From assembly GCF_016617615.1 (NCBI RefSeq), contig NZ_JAACYA010000002.1:806001-870000 (forward strand): DNA of 64,000 nt. Reading direction: 5' to 3'. Positions 56,923 to 64,000 of the stretch are shown here, one piece after another. The notes under the pieces are model-generated. The model was not told the DNA's origin and ran no database searches. It saw only the letters and a list, made by a program, of their open reading frames with translations. The DNA comes from Persephonella atlantica. Lineage in GTDB: Bacteria > Aquificota > Aquificia > Aquificales > Hydrogenothermaceae. The translations under genes were made by a program, and so were the position numbers. Position 1 is the first letter of the stretch. Every line of letters starts with the position of its first letter.

Positions 56923-58191
56923 ATGGCAATCACAGCGTTATCTGTTGAAGAACTGAAAAAGATGACACTTCAGGAACTTCAGAAACTTGGAAAAGAGATA
57001 GGGCTTCAGAGAACAACAGGCCTGAAAAAACAGGAGCTTATAGCAAGAATTTTAGAGAAAAAAGCTCAGGAAGAAGGGCTGAACTTTATAAGGGGAGTGT
57101 TAGAAGTTTTACCTGAAGGATACGGATTTATAAGATCTATAGAAAATAATTATGCTCCCCACTCTTCAGATATATACGTGTCTCCATCACAGATAAAAAA
57201 GTTTGGCCTGAGGACGGGAGACTACATAATAGGAATTGCAAGACTTCCCAAGGACAACGAAAAGTATAGGGCATTGATAAAGATAGAAGCTGTTAACACA
57301 GTTGAGCCTGAAGTTGCAAGGAAAAGACCAAGATTTGATTCTCTGACTCCCTACCATCCCACAGAGAGATTCAATTTAGAGTACGACCCTTCTGACCTAT
57401 CAACAAGGGTAGTCAGTCTTATAACACCTATAGGAAAAGGACAGAGGGGACTTATCGTCGCTCCACCAAAGGCAGGAAAAACTGTTCTGATACAGAGACT
57501 TGCAAAAGCACTGATAAAAAACCATCCAGAAACGCATCTGATAATACTCCTGATTGATGAAAGGCCAGAAGAAGTTACAGAGATGAGAAGGATAGTGGGA
57601 GAAGGAGCAGAAGTTGTTGCCTCAACATTTGATGAACCGCCAGAGAGACATATGCACGTTGCAGAGCTTATTGTGGAGAGAGCTAAAAGGCTTGTTGAAC
57701 TGGGACAGGATGTTGTTATACTCCTTGACTCTATGACAAGACTTGCAAGGGCTTCAAATGCCATAACACCACCTTCAGGCAGGGTTCTATCTGGTGGTTT
57801 AGAGGCAACAGCCCTTCAGAGGCCTAAAAAATTCTTTGGAGCTGCGAGGAACATAGAAGAAGGGGGAAGTCTGACAATACTTGCAACAGCCCTTGTTGAA
57901 ACAGGTTCAAAGATGGATGACGTAATATTTGAGGAGTTCAAAGGAACAGGAAATATGGAGCTTTACCTTGACAGGAGACTGATGGAAAGGAGAGTATTCC
58001 CTGCTATAAACATACCAAAATCTGGTACAAGAAAAGAAGAACTGTTAGTGGAAGAGTGGGAGCTCCAGAGACTGTGGATACTGAGGAAGTTCCTCTCCAC
58101 AATGGACGAAGTAGAAGCAATGGAATTTCTCCTCAGTAAACTGTCCAAATTCAAAACAAACGAGGAGTTCCTCAAATCTATGAACACTTGA
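56923..58191 (+). CDS. rho: Transcription termination factor Rho
   Basis: 422-aa hexameric RNA helicase. N-terminal helix bundle and RNA-binding cold-shock domain ([29 protein letters not shown]), Walker [16 protein letters not shown], Walker [15 protein letters not shown], and the Q/R-loop segments ([23 protein letters not shown]). No extra insertion. 28 bases after mnmE with GAGGAGGT. Confidence 0.97.
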   Translation: MAITALSVEELKKMTLQELQKLGKEIGLQRTTGLKKQELIARILEKKAQEEGLNFIRGVLEVLPEGYGFIRSIENNYAPHSSDIYVSPSQIKKFGLRTGDYIIGIARLPKDNEKYRALIKIEAVNTVEPEVARKRPRFDSLTPYHPTERFNLEYDPSDLSTRVVSLITPIGKGQRGLIVAPPKAGKTVLIQRLAKALIKNHPETHLIILLIDERPEEVTEMRRIVGEGAEVVASTFDEPPERHMHVAELIVERAKRLVELGQDVVILLDSMTRLARASNAITPPSGRVLSGGLEATALQRPKKFFGAARNIEEGGSLTILATALVETGSKMDDVIFEEFKGTGNMELYLDRRLMERRVFPAINIPKSGTRKEELLVEEWELQRLWILRKFLSTMDEVEAMEFLLSKLSKFKTNEEFLKSMNT

Positions 58192-58214
58192 TAAAAATTT
58201 CTGCAAATAATAAA

Positions 58215-58249
58215 ATATACGTTTGCCTGATTTTTATTCAGGTGTATAT
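58215..58249 (+). promoter_or_regulatory. Hairpin in the rpmE leader
   Basis: Outer arms ATATAC/GTATAT and inner CCTGA/TCAGG, with an internal loop and a TTTTTAT apical loop, 25-60 bases before the rpmE TTG start. No T-run follows, so it is a structured leader rather than a terminator; autoregulation by L31 is possible. Confidence 0.35.
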
Positions 58250-58275
58250 TAAAGGACGAAAAAGGAGGTAGAACG

Positions 58276-58476
58276 TTGAAAAAAGGAATACATCCAGAGC
58301 TTAAACCTACACATTTTGTTTGTGGTTGCGGGAATGAGTTTGACCTGCTTTCAACAAAGGGCGGAACAGTTTACCTGGAGGTGTGCAACCAGTGTCATCC
58401 ATTTTACACAGGTAAACTGAGAATAAAGCCATTTTTCCTTGAGATAAAAGGAGAAGCTGTACAAGAAAGTAAATAA
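58276..58476 (+). CDS. rpmE: Ribosomal protein L31 (zinc form)
   Basis: 66 aa of the C+ type, with four zinc ligands Cys16, Cys18, Cys37, Cys40 (VCGCGNEF and VCNQCHPFY) and TGKLR. TTG 58276 follows AAAGGAGGT. Its stop shares one base with the prfA ATG (TAATG). Confidence 0.95.
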   Translation: MKKGIHPELKPTHFVCGCGNEFDLLSTKGGTVYLEVCNQCHPFYTGKLRIKPFFLEIKGEAVQESK

Positions 58477-59561
58477 TGCTGAACAAACATATACTCAGCA
58501 GGCTTGAAAAGTTAGAAGAAAAACTGAAAAAGTTAGAGGCGGAGCTTTCTAACCCTGAAGTGTTAAAAGACCAGAGAAAACTACAGCAGGTAGCAAAGGA
58601 GCATAAAGAAACTGAGCACCTGTACAAGTTATACAGAGAGTACAAGCAGATAGAAAAAGATCTAAAAGAAGCAAAATCTCTCCTTAGCTCTCCCGATGAG
58701 GAGATGAGAGTCTTAGCAGAAGAAGAACTGAGAAATCTGCAGAAGAAGAAAGAAGAGTTAGAAAGAGAGATTCAGCTCCAGCTCCTACCTAAAGACCCAA
58801 ACGACGAGAAGAATGTAATATTAGAAATAAGACAGGGAGCAGGAGGAGAAGAGGCAGCTCTTTTTGCAGCAGAGCTGTTCAGGATGTATCAGAGGTATGC
58901 AGAGAGACACGGGTGGAAGGTTGAAGTCCTCAGCATGCATCCCACTGACAGAGGAGGAATAAAAGAGGTTATAGCTCTTATAAAAGGCAAAGGAGCTTAT
59001 TCAAGACTGAAATTTGAAAGCGGTGTTCACAGGGTTCAGAGAGTTCCAGAAACAGAAAGCTCAGGAAGAATCCATACATCAACAGCAACTGTTGCTGTTT
59101 TGCCCGAAGCTGAAGAAGTAGATGTGGAGATAAAACCGGAAGAGCTGAAAATAGAAACAATGAGGGCATCAGGAGCCGGGGGACAGCACGTTAACACAAC
59201 AGACTCAGCTGTCAGAATAACACACATTCCTACAGGAATTGTTGTTAGCTGTCAGGATGAAAGGTCTCAGCTCCAGAACAGAGCAAAGGCAATGCAGATT
59301 TTAAGGGCAAGGCTGAAGGATTACTATGATAGATTAGAAAGACAGAAGATAGAAAAAGAGAGAAGGTCTCAGGTAGGAACAGGAGACAGGTCAGAGAAGA
59401 TAAGAACTTACAACTTTCCACAAAACAGAGTAACAGACCACCGTATTGGATACACCTCCCACAGGATACACGAGATTTTAGACGGGGATTTAGACGAGAT
59501 AATAGACAGACTGATAGCAAAAGAACAGGAACAGAAACTGTTAGCAATAGAAAATCAGTAA
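58476..59561 (+). CDS. prfA: Peptide chain release factor 1
   Basis: 361 aa; terminates at UAA/UAG. Contains the GGQ ([18 protein letters not shown]) that cleaves peptidyl-tRNA, the anticodon-like PxT region ([14 protein letters not shown]), and the RF1-type C-terminus ([19 protein letters not shown]). TAATG coupling with rpmE and a tRNA-Arg gene four bases after. No prmC/hemK follows, unlike many genomes. Confidence 0.97.
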   Translation: MLNKHILSRLEKLEEKLKKLEAELSNPEVLKDQRKLQQVAKEHKETEHLYKLYREYKQIEKDLKEAKSLLSSPDEEMRVLAEEELRNLQKKKEELEREIQLQLLPKDPNDEKNVILEIRQGAGGEEAALFAAELFRMYQRYAERHGWKVEVLSMHPTDRGGIKEVIALIKGKGAYSRLKFESGVHRVQRVPETESSGRIHTSTATVAVLPEAEEVDVEIKPEELKIETMRASGAGGQHVNTTDSAVRITHIPTGIVVSCQDERSQLQNRAKAMQILRARLKDYYDRLERQKIEKERRSQVGTGDRSEKIRTYNFPQNRVTDHRIGYTSHRIHEILDGDLDEIIDRLIAKEQEQKLLAIENQ

Positions 59562-59564
59562 TAA

Positions 59565-59641
59565 GCGCCCGTAGCTCAACTGGATAGAGCACGTGACTAC
59601 GGATCACGAGGTTGCAGGTTCGACTCCTGCCGGGCGCGCCA
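59565..59641 (+). tRNA. tRNA-Arg (ACG)
   Basis: Acceptor GCGCCCG/CGGGCGC, anticodon stem CGTGA/TCACG with loop CTACGGA, anticodon ACG (A34 presumably edited to inosine), T-loop TTCGACT. Discriminator G at 59638 and encoded CCA 59639-59641. Probably transcribed with prfA. Confidence 0.97.
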
Positions 59642-59698
59642 GATAAAAATCATAAAAATTTCTGCATATTCAGTTTACATTTTATCAAAAAGGTAGGA

Positions 59699-59914
59699 AT
59701 GACAGTTATGGATATACTGCTTTCAGCTTTTGTTTTGCTTTCTGCAAACATTCAGACAGGAAAGAATAAGAACTGTTTTCAGATTGATGTATGTGCCTGC
59801 AGAGGAAACAGCTGTATGATATTCCCAACAACATGTGTTCCAGAAAACTGGAAGATAGAAGACTTCACAAAGTGTGAAAACAGACCTGATAAGATAAAGA
59901 TACCAACCCACTGA
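59699..59914 (+). CDS. Small secreted cysteine-rich peptide
   Basis: 71 aa (or 68 from ATG 59708). A short hydrophobic N-terminal signal (MDILLSAFVLLSANIQ) precedes a mature part with six Cys at 26, 32, 34, 39, 46 and 59, spaced CxxxxxCxCxxxxC, a pattern suggesting disulfides or a metal site. Ribosome site weak (AGGTAGGA). Lies between tRNA-Arg and tRNA-Ala. I recognise no family. An in-frame extension upstream runs back into tRNA-Arg and is not a real start. Confidence 0.5.
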   Translation: MTVMDILLSAFVLLSANIQTGKNKNCFQIDVCACRGNSCMIFPTTCVPENWKIEDFTKCENRPDKIKIPTH

Positions 59915-59917
59915 AAA

Positions 59918-59926
59918 TGGTATAAT
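59918..59926 (+). promoter_or_regulatory. Extended -10 promoter of tRNA-Ala
   Basis: TGG followed by TATAAT (59921-59926), 11 bases before the mature 5' end, with no -35 at the normal distance. Confidence 0.55.
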
Positions 59927-59936
59927 ATCTATGTAT

Positions 59937-60009
59937 GGGGTCGTAGCTCAGCTGGGAGAGCGTTGCCTCGGCATGGCAAAGGTCGCGGGTTCGAATCCCG
60001 CCGACTCCA
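59937..60009 (+). tRNA. tRNA-Ala (GGC)
   Basis: Acceptor GGGGTCG/CGACTCC with the G3-T70 wobble that is the alanine identity element, anticodon stem TTGCC/GGCAA with loop TCGGCAT, anticodon GGC. Discriminator A at 60009; CCA not encoded. Its last base is adjacent to the stop codon of the convergent yeeE-like gene. Confidence 0.96.
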
Positions 60010-60552
60010 CTAATTTTTGATATATTTCTTCTCTAACCAGTCTATAACAAAAGCAAGAACAACAAATGTTCCACCAATTGCAGTGCCGACAATCATCTTG
60101 GAAATCCCTTCTAAACCCATAAGGTCTGTCAGTGTAGGTGCTCCAAATGTTGGACCGTGAAGAAAAGAGTTGTGATAAACAGGATATAAAACTGTAAAAA
60201 TAATCCCTCCTATAACGCCGGAAACAATCCCAAGAAAAGCATCCATTCTCCCTTCCCCCACAGCTTCAGGCATACTACCAGGGCAATACCCAACAATTAC
60301 CATTCCCGTTCCAAACACAAGACCACCAAGGGCAATTCCCACAGGATAAAAAGGCTTTATATGAAGCTGCAGCAGTCCAAAATGTTCGCCTGTGTAGATA
60401 AGAATAGCTCCAACACCCATAGCAATCATAAGGGCTTTAGGTATAGTTAAATCCTTCAGAAGGAATGCCCCAACAACCTTAGACAGTCTATCTAAAAATC
60501 CCAGCTGCATTATAGCACCAAAAATCATCCCAAGAAAAAACACCTTCAGCAT
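60010..60552 (-). CDS. YeeE/YedE-family transport protein (second of pair)
   Basis: 180-aa membrane protein with five or six helices and the signature VIVGYCPGSMPEAVGEGRMDA with a single Cys. YeeE/YedE (TsuA) proteins take up thiosulfate through conserved Cys residues; in split forms two half-size proteins (PmpA/PmpB-like) work together. Its ATG overlaps the stop of the upstream partner by one base (TAATG). Sulfur uptake is consistent with a sulfur-oxidising lifestyle but is inference. Confidence 0.8.
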   Translation of the reverse strand: MLKVFFLGMIFGAIMQLGFLDRLSKVVGAFLLKDLTIPKALMIAMGVGAILIYTGEHFGLLQLHIKPFYPVGIALGGLVFGTGMVIVGYCPGSMPEAVGEGRMDAFLGIVSGVIGGIIFTVLYPVYHNSFLHGPTFGAPTLTDLMGLEGISKMIVGTAIGGTFVVLAFVIDWLEKKYIKN

Positions 60553-61049
60553 TATCTGTACCTCCTTCTGTAAATCAGATTGGCAGTGATTAAACCTCCA
60601 GCAAAGGCAAAGATACCAAACAGCAGTGAGCTGACAGCAAGCTGCATTCCACCGCTAAACATATGTCCTGACGTGCATCCTCCTGCCATTCTCGCACCAA
60701 AAATCAGCAAAAATCCTCCTAAAAATGCAAACAGTATTCTGGATTTCCTTCCTAAATTCAGCCTGTTTTCCCAGTAAACAGGTGTAAATGTAAGTCTGAA
60801 TGTTCTTGTAAGGAGTGAGGTAATGACAGCACCAACAAATCCACCAGCTAAAAACCACAGTTCCCATCTTCCAGCTTTCTCAATCTCTGGTAAATATTCG
60901 TTGTTAATTACAGGAAACAGAAGGTTTCCCAAATATGGAAATGCTGTTGATGCACCGATAGGTCTGTGCTCAACAATAAAGACTATAAAATTAATAAGAG
61001 CAAGAAAAAATCCAGCCCAGAACCAGTTGATAACAGGTTTTTCTTTCAT
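60552..61049 (-). CDS. YeeE/YedE-family transport protein (first of pair)
   Basis: 165-aa membrane protein carrying the conserved GARMAGGCTSGHMFSGG Cys motif in the centre of the fold, plus an N-terminal helix (INWFWAGFFLALINFIVFIVEHR) and a central AGGFVGAVITSLLTR. First gene of the pair; start ATG 61049 with AGAGGT before it. A dyad at 61063-61078 lies directly upstream and may be the operator. Confidence 0.8.
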   Translation of the reverse strand: MKEKPVINWFWAGFFLALINFIVFIVEHRPIGASTAFPYLGNLLFPVINNEYLPEIEKAGRWELWFLAGGFVGAVITSLLTRTFRLTFTPVYWENRLNLGRKSRILFAFLGGFLLIFGARMAGGCTSGHMFSGGMQLAVSSLLFGIFAFAGGLITANLIYRRRYR

Positions 61050-61062
61050 TCTTAACCTCTGA

Positions 61063-61078
61063 GTTAGTTTTTTCTAAC
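61063..61078. promoter_or_regulatory. Dyad upstream of the yeeE/yedE pair
   Basis: GTTAG, six T, CTAAC, 14 bases before the yeeE/yedE ATG and on the far side from proS. Same arms as the dyad before lysR at 22900, with a spacer one base shorter. Possible operator. Confidence 0.4.
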
Positions 61079-61139
61079 TAACATACCAGAAAATCTTTAT
61101 TTTCTGTTTTTGCTTTATAAATAAGGGAATTTAGAAATT

Positions 61140-61148
61140 TGATATAAT
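61140..61148 (+). promoter_or_regulatory. Extended -10 promoter of proS
   Basis: TGATATAAT, 30 bases before the proS ATG; no -35 box. The ribosome site GCGAGGAG lies a few bases before ATG 61178. Confidence 0.5.
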
Positions 61149-61177
61149 CTAAAAAAAAAAGCGAGGAGAAGATATAG

Positions 61178-62872
61178 ATGAGGGCATCTTCCTACTTTAT
61201 TCCAACTCTAAAGGAAGCACCTGCAGAGGCAGAAGTTCCCAGTCATATATTTCTAATCAGAGGAGGTTTTATAAGACAGTTAGCGGCGGGATTATACGAA
61301 TATTTACCTTTAGGCTTCAGGGTTTTAAAAAAGATAGAAAACATAGTGAGAAAACATATGGACAATGCAGGAGCTCTTGAAGTTCTCCTGCCGATTTTAA
61401 CACCTTCAGAGCTGTGGCAGGAAACAGGCCGATGGGATGTTTACGGAAAGGAGCTGTTTAGAGTTGAAGACAGAAAAGGAAGGATGTTTGCCCTTGGACC
61501 AACCCACGAAGAGACAATCACAGACCTTGTAAGAAAAAATATCCGCTCTTACAAAGACCTTCCAAAAAATTTCTACCAGATACAGACAAAGTTCAGAGAT
61601 GAAGCAAGACCAAGATACGGTCTGATAAGGGGAAGAGAGTTTGTTATGAAGGATGCATACTCGTTTGATGTTTCAGAGGAGATGGCAGTTAAATCTTACA
61701 ATCTGATGAAAGAAACATACAGAAAGATATTTGATGAGCTGGGTCTTGACTACCTTATGGTTGAGGCTGATACAGGAGCAATAGGAGGGAAATTCTCCCA
61801 CGAATTTGTAGTGAAGGTTCCAAACGGTGAAGCCCACATCGTTTACTGTGAAAAGTGTGGCTATGCTGCAAACGTTGAGGCAGCAAAGTATGAGTTTGAG
61901 CTTGACAAACTGCCTCCGGAGGAGGAAAAACCATTAGAGAAGGTTCACACACCAGGTGTTTCATCTGTCACAGATGTGGCACAGTTTCTTGGAGTTGATG
62001 AAAAGAAGATAGTTAAAACGCTGGTGTATATATTAGATGATGGAACAGCTGTTGCAGTTCTTATCAGGGGAGATAGGGAACTGAACGAAACAAAGCTGAT
62101 AAACTACTTCAATGTTTTAGATGCCCATCTTGCTTCTTCTGAAGAGTTAGAAAAACTAAACATAGTTGAAGGATTTGTTGGACCCATTGGTCTTGATATC
62201 CCTGTTTATGCAGATATTTCAGTAAAAGACCTTCATAACTTTGTTGTAGGAGCAAACGAAAAAGACTACCACTACATAAATGTAAACATACCCAGAGATT
62301 TTAAGCCTGTTGAGTTTGTGGATTTTTCAACAGCAAGGGAAGGAGACCCGTGTCCTGTATGCAAAGCTCCTTTAAAGGAAACAACAGGTCTTGAAGTAGG
62401 TCATATATTTCTCCTTGGAACAAAATACTCTGAAGCTATGAAGGCTTACTTTGTAGATAGAGACGGCAGAGAGAAGCCTATTATTATGGGCTGCTATGGA
62501 ATTGGAGTAAGTAGACTGATGGCAGCAGCAGTTGAGCAGAGCCACGACGAGAACGGAATTATATGGCCTGAAAGCATCGCCCCATTTAAACTACACATAC
62601 TTGCATTGAACATAAAAGATAGTCAGATTAAAGATGTAGCAGAACAGCTTTACCAGAAAGCTCTTGGTATGGGAATAGAAGTGCTTTATGACGATAGGGA
62701 TATCTCTCCCGGAGCAAAGTTTAAAGATGCAGACCTTATAGGGATACCTTACAGGATAGTTGTTGGAAAAAAGGTAAAGGAAGGAAAAGTGGAACTTCAA
62801 AAGAGGGGAGCAGAAGAAAAAGAAGAGATAAAAATAAATGATGTGGAAGGGTTTCTCCAGAAACTTCAATAG
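61178..62872 (+). CDS. proS: Prolyl-tRNA synthetase
   Basis: 564-aa bacterial-type class II synthetase with a YbaK-like editing insertion. Class II motifs LPILTPSELWQETGRW, TKFRDEARPRYGLIRGREFVMKDAYSF and GIGVSRLMAA, and the editing domain (about 220-395, TLVYILDDGTAVAVLIRGDRELNE). C-terminal anticodon domain ends with EVLYDDRDISPGAKFKDADLIGIP. Confidence 0.97.
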   Translation: MRASSYFIPTLKEAPAEAEVPSHIFLIRGGFIRQLAAGLYEYLPLGFRVLKKIENIVRKHMDNAGALEVLLPILTPSELWQETGRWDVYGKELFRVEDRKGRMFALGPTHEETITDLVRKNIRSYKDLPKNFYQIQTKFRDEARPRYGLIRGREFVMKDAYSFDVSEEMAVKSYNLMKETYRKIFDELGLDYLMVEADTGAIGGKFSHEFVVKVPNGEAHIVYCEKCGYAANVEAAKYEFELDKLPPEEEKPLEKVHTPGVSSVTDVAQFLGVDEKKIVKTLVYILDDGTAVAVLIRGDRELNETKLINYFNVLDAHLASSEELEKLNIVEGFVGPIGLDIPVYADISVKDLHNFVVGANEKDYHYINVNIPRDFKPVEFVDFSTAREGDPCPVCKAPLKETTGLEVGHIFLLGTKYSEAMKAYFVDRDGREKPIIMGCYGIGVSRLMAAAVEQSHDENGIIWPESIAPFKLHILALNIKDSQIKDVAEQLYQKALGMGIEVLYDDRDISPGAKFKDADLIGIPYRIVVGKKVKEGKVELQKRGAEEKEEIKINDVEGFLQKLQ

Positions 62873-62879
62873 GTTAAAA

Positions 62880-63740
62880 ATGGAAGATTTCATTTATCAG
62901 CTTTCAAAGGAGATACTGTCAGACCTGTCTTTAGATAAGATGCTTATAAATGTATCTAATAAAATCAAGGATTACATCGGGGCAGAGAGGGCATCCCTTT
63001 TTGTTTATGACCCTGAGGGAAACAGCCTTAACTCTGTTGTCCTCCTTGCAGATTCAGGAAAAATAAAAAACGTTCAGATACCTGTTGCAAAAGAAAGTAT
63101 AGCAGGATTTACCGCAATATCAGGAAAAACGGTGAACATCAAGGATGTTCATGATTTTGAAGAGCTGAGAAAGATAGACCCCCAGCTGAGATACCACAGC
63201 CCATGGGTTTACATACCAGAGATTAAAACAGATTCAATGATTTCTGTTCCTATAAAAAAGGATGGAAAACTCCTTGGTGTTTTTCAGGCAATAAACAAAG
63301 AGGGAGGATTTACCCAGGAAGACGAGAAGGTGTTAGAGAAGCTCAGTCCACTTATAGCAATAGCTATTGAAAGGGCACTGTTTATAAACAGATTAGAGAT
63401 GCTCAGAACTGTTGAAAAAACAATATTAGACAACGTAATGGAAGGGGTTGTACTTGTTGACCTTGATTTGAGAATAAAGGAGATGAATGCATCATTTATA
63501 GAAATGTTAGGATTTAGATACTCTGAAGAAGAGATTGTAGGAACAGACATAACGGAGCTTATTCCCCCCCTCAGAGAGTACAGAAAAAAGTTAGAGTTTG
63601 TTGTTGAAAATGAGATTTCAGAGGAAATTTTTATAAGTATGATGAGGGTAAAAATAATACCTGTAGACTGGAAGTGTCTCCACAAAAAAGAGATTAAATA
63701 TATAGCACTTATATTCAGTTTTCCGGTAGGTAGAGTATGA
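62880..63740 (+). CDS. GAF-PAS sensory protein
   Basis: 286 aa, cytoplasmic. GAF domain (about 15-180: DYIGAERASLFVYDPEGNSL, SIAGFTAISGKTVNIKDVHD, SMISVPIKKDGKLLGVFQAINKEGG) followed by a PAS domain (about 185-285: VEKTILDNVMEGVVLVDLDLRIKEMNASFIEMLGF). No output domain follows. ATG 62880 is seven bases after the proS stop; the upstream in-frame start inside proS is rejected. Its stop overlaps the ATPase gene start (ATGA), suggesting it reports to the pilus/secretion ATPase. Confidence 0.85.
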   Translation: MEDFIYQLSKEILSDLSLDKMLINVSNKIKDYIGAERASLFVYDPEGNSLNSVVLLADSGKIKNVQIPVAKESIAGFTAISGKTVNIKDVHDFEELRKIDPQLRYHSPWVYIPEIKTDSMISVPIKKDGKLLGVFQAINKEGGFTQEDEKVLEKLSPLIAIAIERALFINRLEMLRTVEKTILDNVMEGVVLVDLDLRIKEMNASFIEMLGFRYSEEEIVGTDITELIPPLREYRKKLEFVVENEISEEIFISMMRVKIIPVDWKCLHKKEIKYIALIFSFPVGRV

Positions 63741-64000
63741 GAGCAAAGATAAGAAGGGCTTCTCCAGAGGTCAGCTTTATTGACCTGATAATAGAGAGAC
63801 TGGGACTTTCCACAGAGGAGATTCAAAAGTTCCAGCAAAAGGCAAAAGAGCAGAAAAAAAGTCTTCTTCAGATACTTATAGAGCAGGGTTATTCGGAGGA
63901 AGAGATAGCAAAAATAAAGGCAGATTACTTTGGATATAAATTTGAAAAGCTTACAAATTATGTTCCCCCTGAGGATATCGTAAACATATTCAGTAAGGAT
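63737..64000 (+). CDS. Type II secretion/type IV pilus assembly ATPase, N-terminal part (cut by window edge)
   Basis: The first 88 residues of a protein with the N-terminal GspE/PilB domain pattern: FIDLIIERLGLSTEEIQKFQQ, LLQILIEQGYSEEEIAKIKADYFGYKFEKL, VPPEDIV. The ATPase domain lies beyond the window. PilB and GspE cannot be separated from this part; in Aquificales a pilus role is plausible, and some N-terminal domains of this type bind cyclic-di-GMP. ATGA overlap with the GAF-PAS gene. Confidence 0.7.
   Translation, partial: MRAKIRRASPEVSFIDLIIERLGLSTEEIQKFQQKAKEQKKSLLQILIEQGYSEEEIAKIKADYFGYKFEKLTNYVPPEDIVNIFSKD

Noticed and set aside
59612-59698. In-frame extension of the Cys-rich peptide back into tRNA-Arg
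   Set aside because: It begins inside the tRNA gene and lacks a ribosome site; the start at 59699 or 59708 is better.

Overview
The window is an AT-rich (roughly 35-40% GC by eye), densely coded bacterial chromosome segment. Protein composition (very Lys/Glu rich), frequent TTG/GTG starts behind strong GGAGG sites, paired b/b' ATP synthase subunits, a subunit c with a signal peptide and a KDO pathway (so a Gram-negative envelope) suggest a thermophilic member of the Aquificota. Hydrogenothermaceae (Persephonella or Sulfurihydrogenibium type) is my best guess. This is inferred from gene content only; no 16S rRNA gene lies in the window. I see no insertion sequence, prophage, CRISPR array or integration scar, and no gap between genes exceeds 300 bases.

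Layout. 1-5.9 kb: truncated lipoprotein gene, kdsC behind a terminator-like leader, a methyltransferase, an envelope protein, alaS and a short RlmN/Cfr-like radical SAM enzyme. 5.9-9.6 kb: tRNA-Val/tRNA-Asp, an IclR regulator coupled to a DapE-like peptidase, and a membrane diguanylate cyclase. 9.6-16.3 kb (minus): trpE, a small unknown gene, hsp20, and a compact gluconeogenic run fba - pseudo-nucleotidyltransferase - fbp - fluC - DUF190. 16.3-22 kb (minus): trmFO, a cation/proton antiporter, moaE, a thioredoxin lipoprotein, an aminotransferase and ygfZ. 22-27.3 kb: tlyA and a LysR regulator (plus), then kdsD, ricT, holB, tmk (minus), with a probable small RNA between lysR and kdsD. 27.4-37.7 kb: nfu, glnE, an HtrA-like lipoprotein protease followed by a group 2 sigma factor, tyrS, a DedA/YqaA membrane protein, a four-cysteine mini-gene, argD and rnr. 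37.8-43.3 kb: the main ATP synthase operon (b', b, delta, alpha, gamma, beta). 43.4-50.4 kb: two cyclic-di-GMP multidomain proteins, one with a globin plus zinc-binding sensor and one paired with an ODP-like diiron protein, enclosing tsaD and ctpA. 50.5-53.2 kb: aroC, then ATP synthase subunits a and c with a universal stress protein between them. 53.2-59.6 kb: rpmH-rnpA-yidD-yidC-mnmE, rho, rpmE-prfA and tRNA-Arg. 59.7-64 kb: a secreted Cys-rich peptide, tRNA-Ala, two YeeE/YedE transport proteins, proS, a GAF-PAS protein and the start of a GspE/PilB ATPase.

How the parts fit. Most of the window is housekeeping: translation, envelope KDO synthesis, gluconeogenesis, energy conversion and protein insertion. 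The accessory signal is second-messenger biology: three cyclic-di-GMP enzymes, at least two of them tied to probable oxygen or redox sensors, plus a GAF-PAS sensor coupled to a pilus/secretion ATPase. The other candidates for new biology are two short transcription units (around 263-331 and 23888-23952), each with a promoter, a C/U-rich stretch and an intrinsic terminator, and a dyad shared by the lysR and yeeE/yedE upstream regions.
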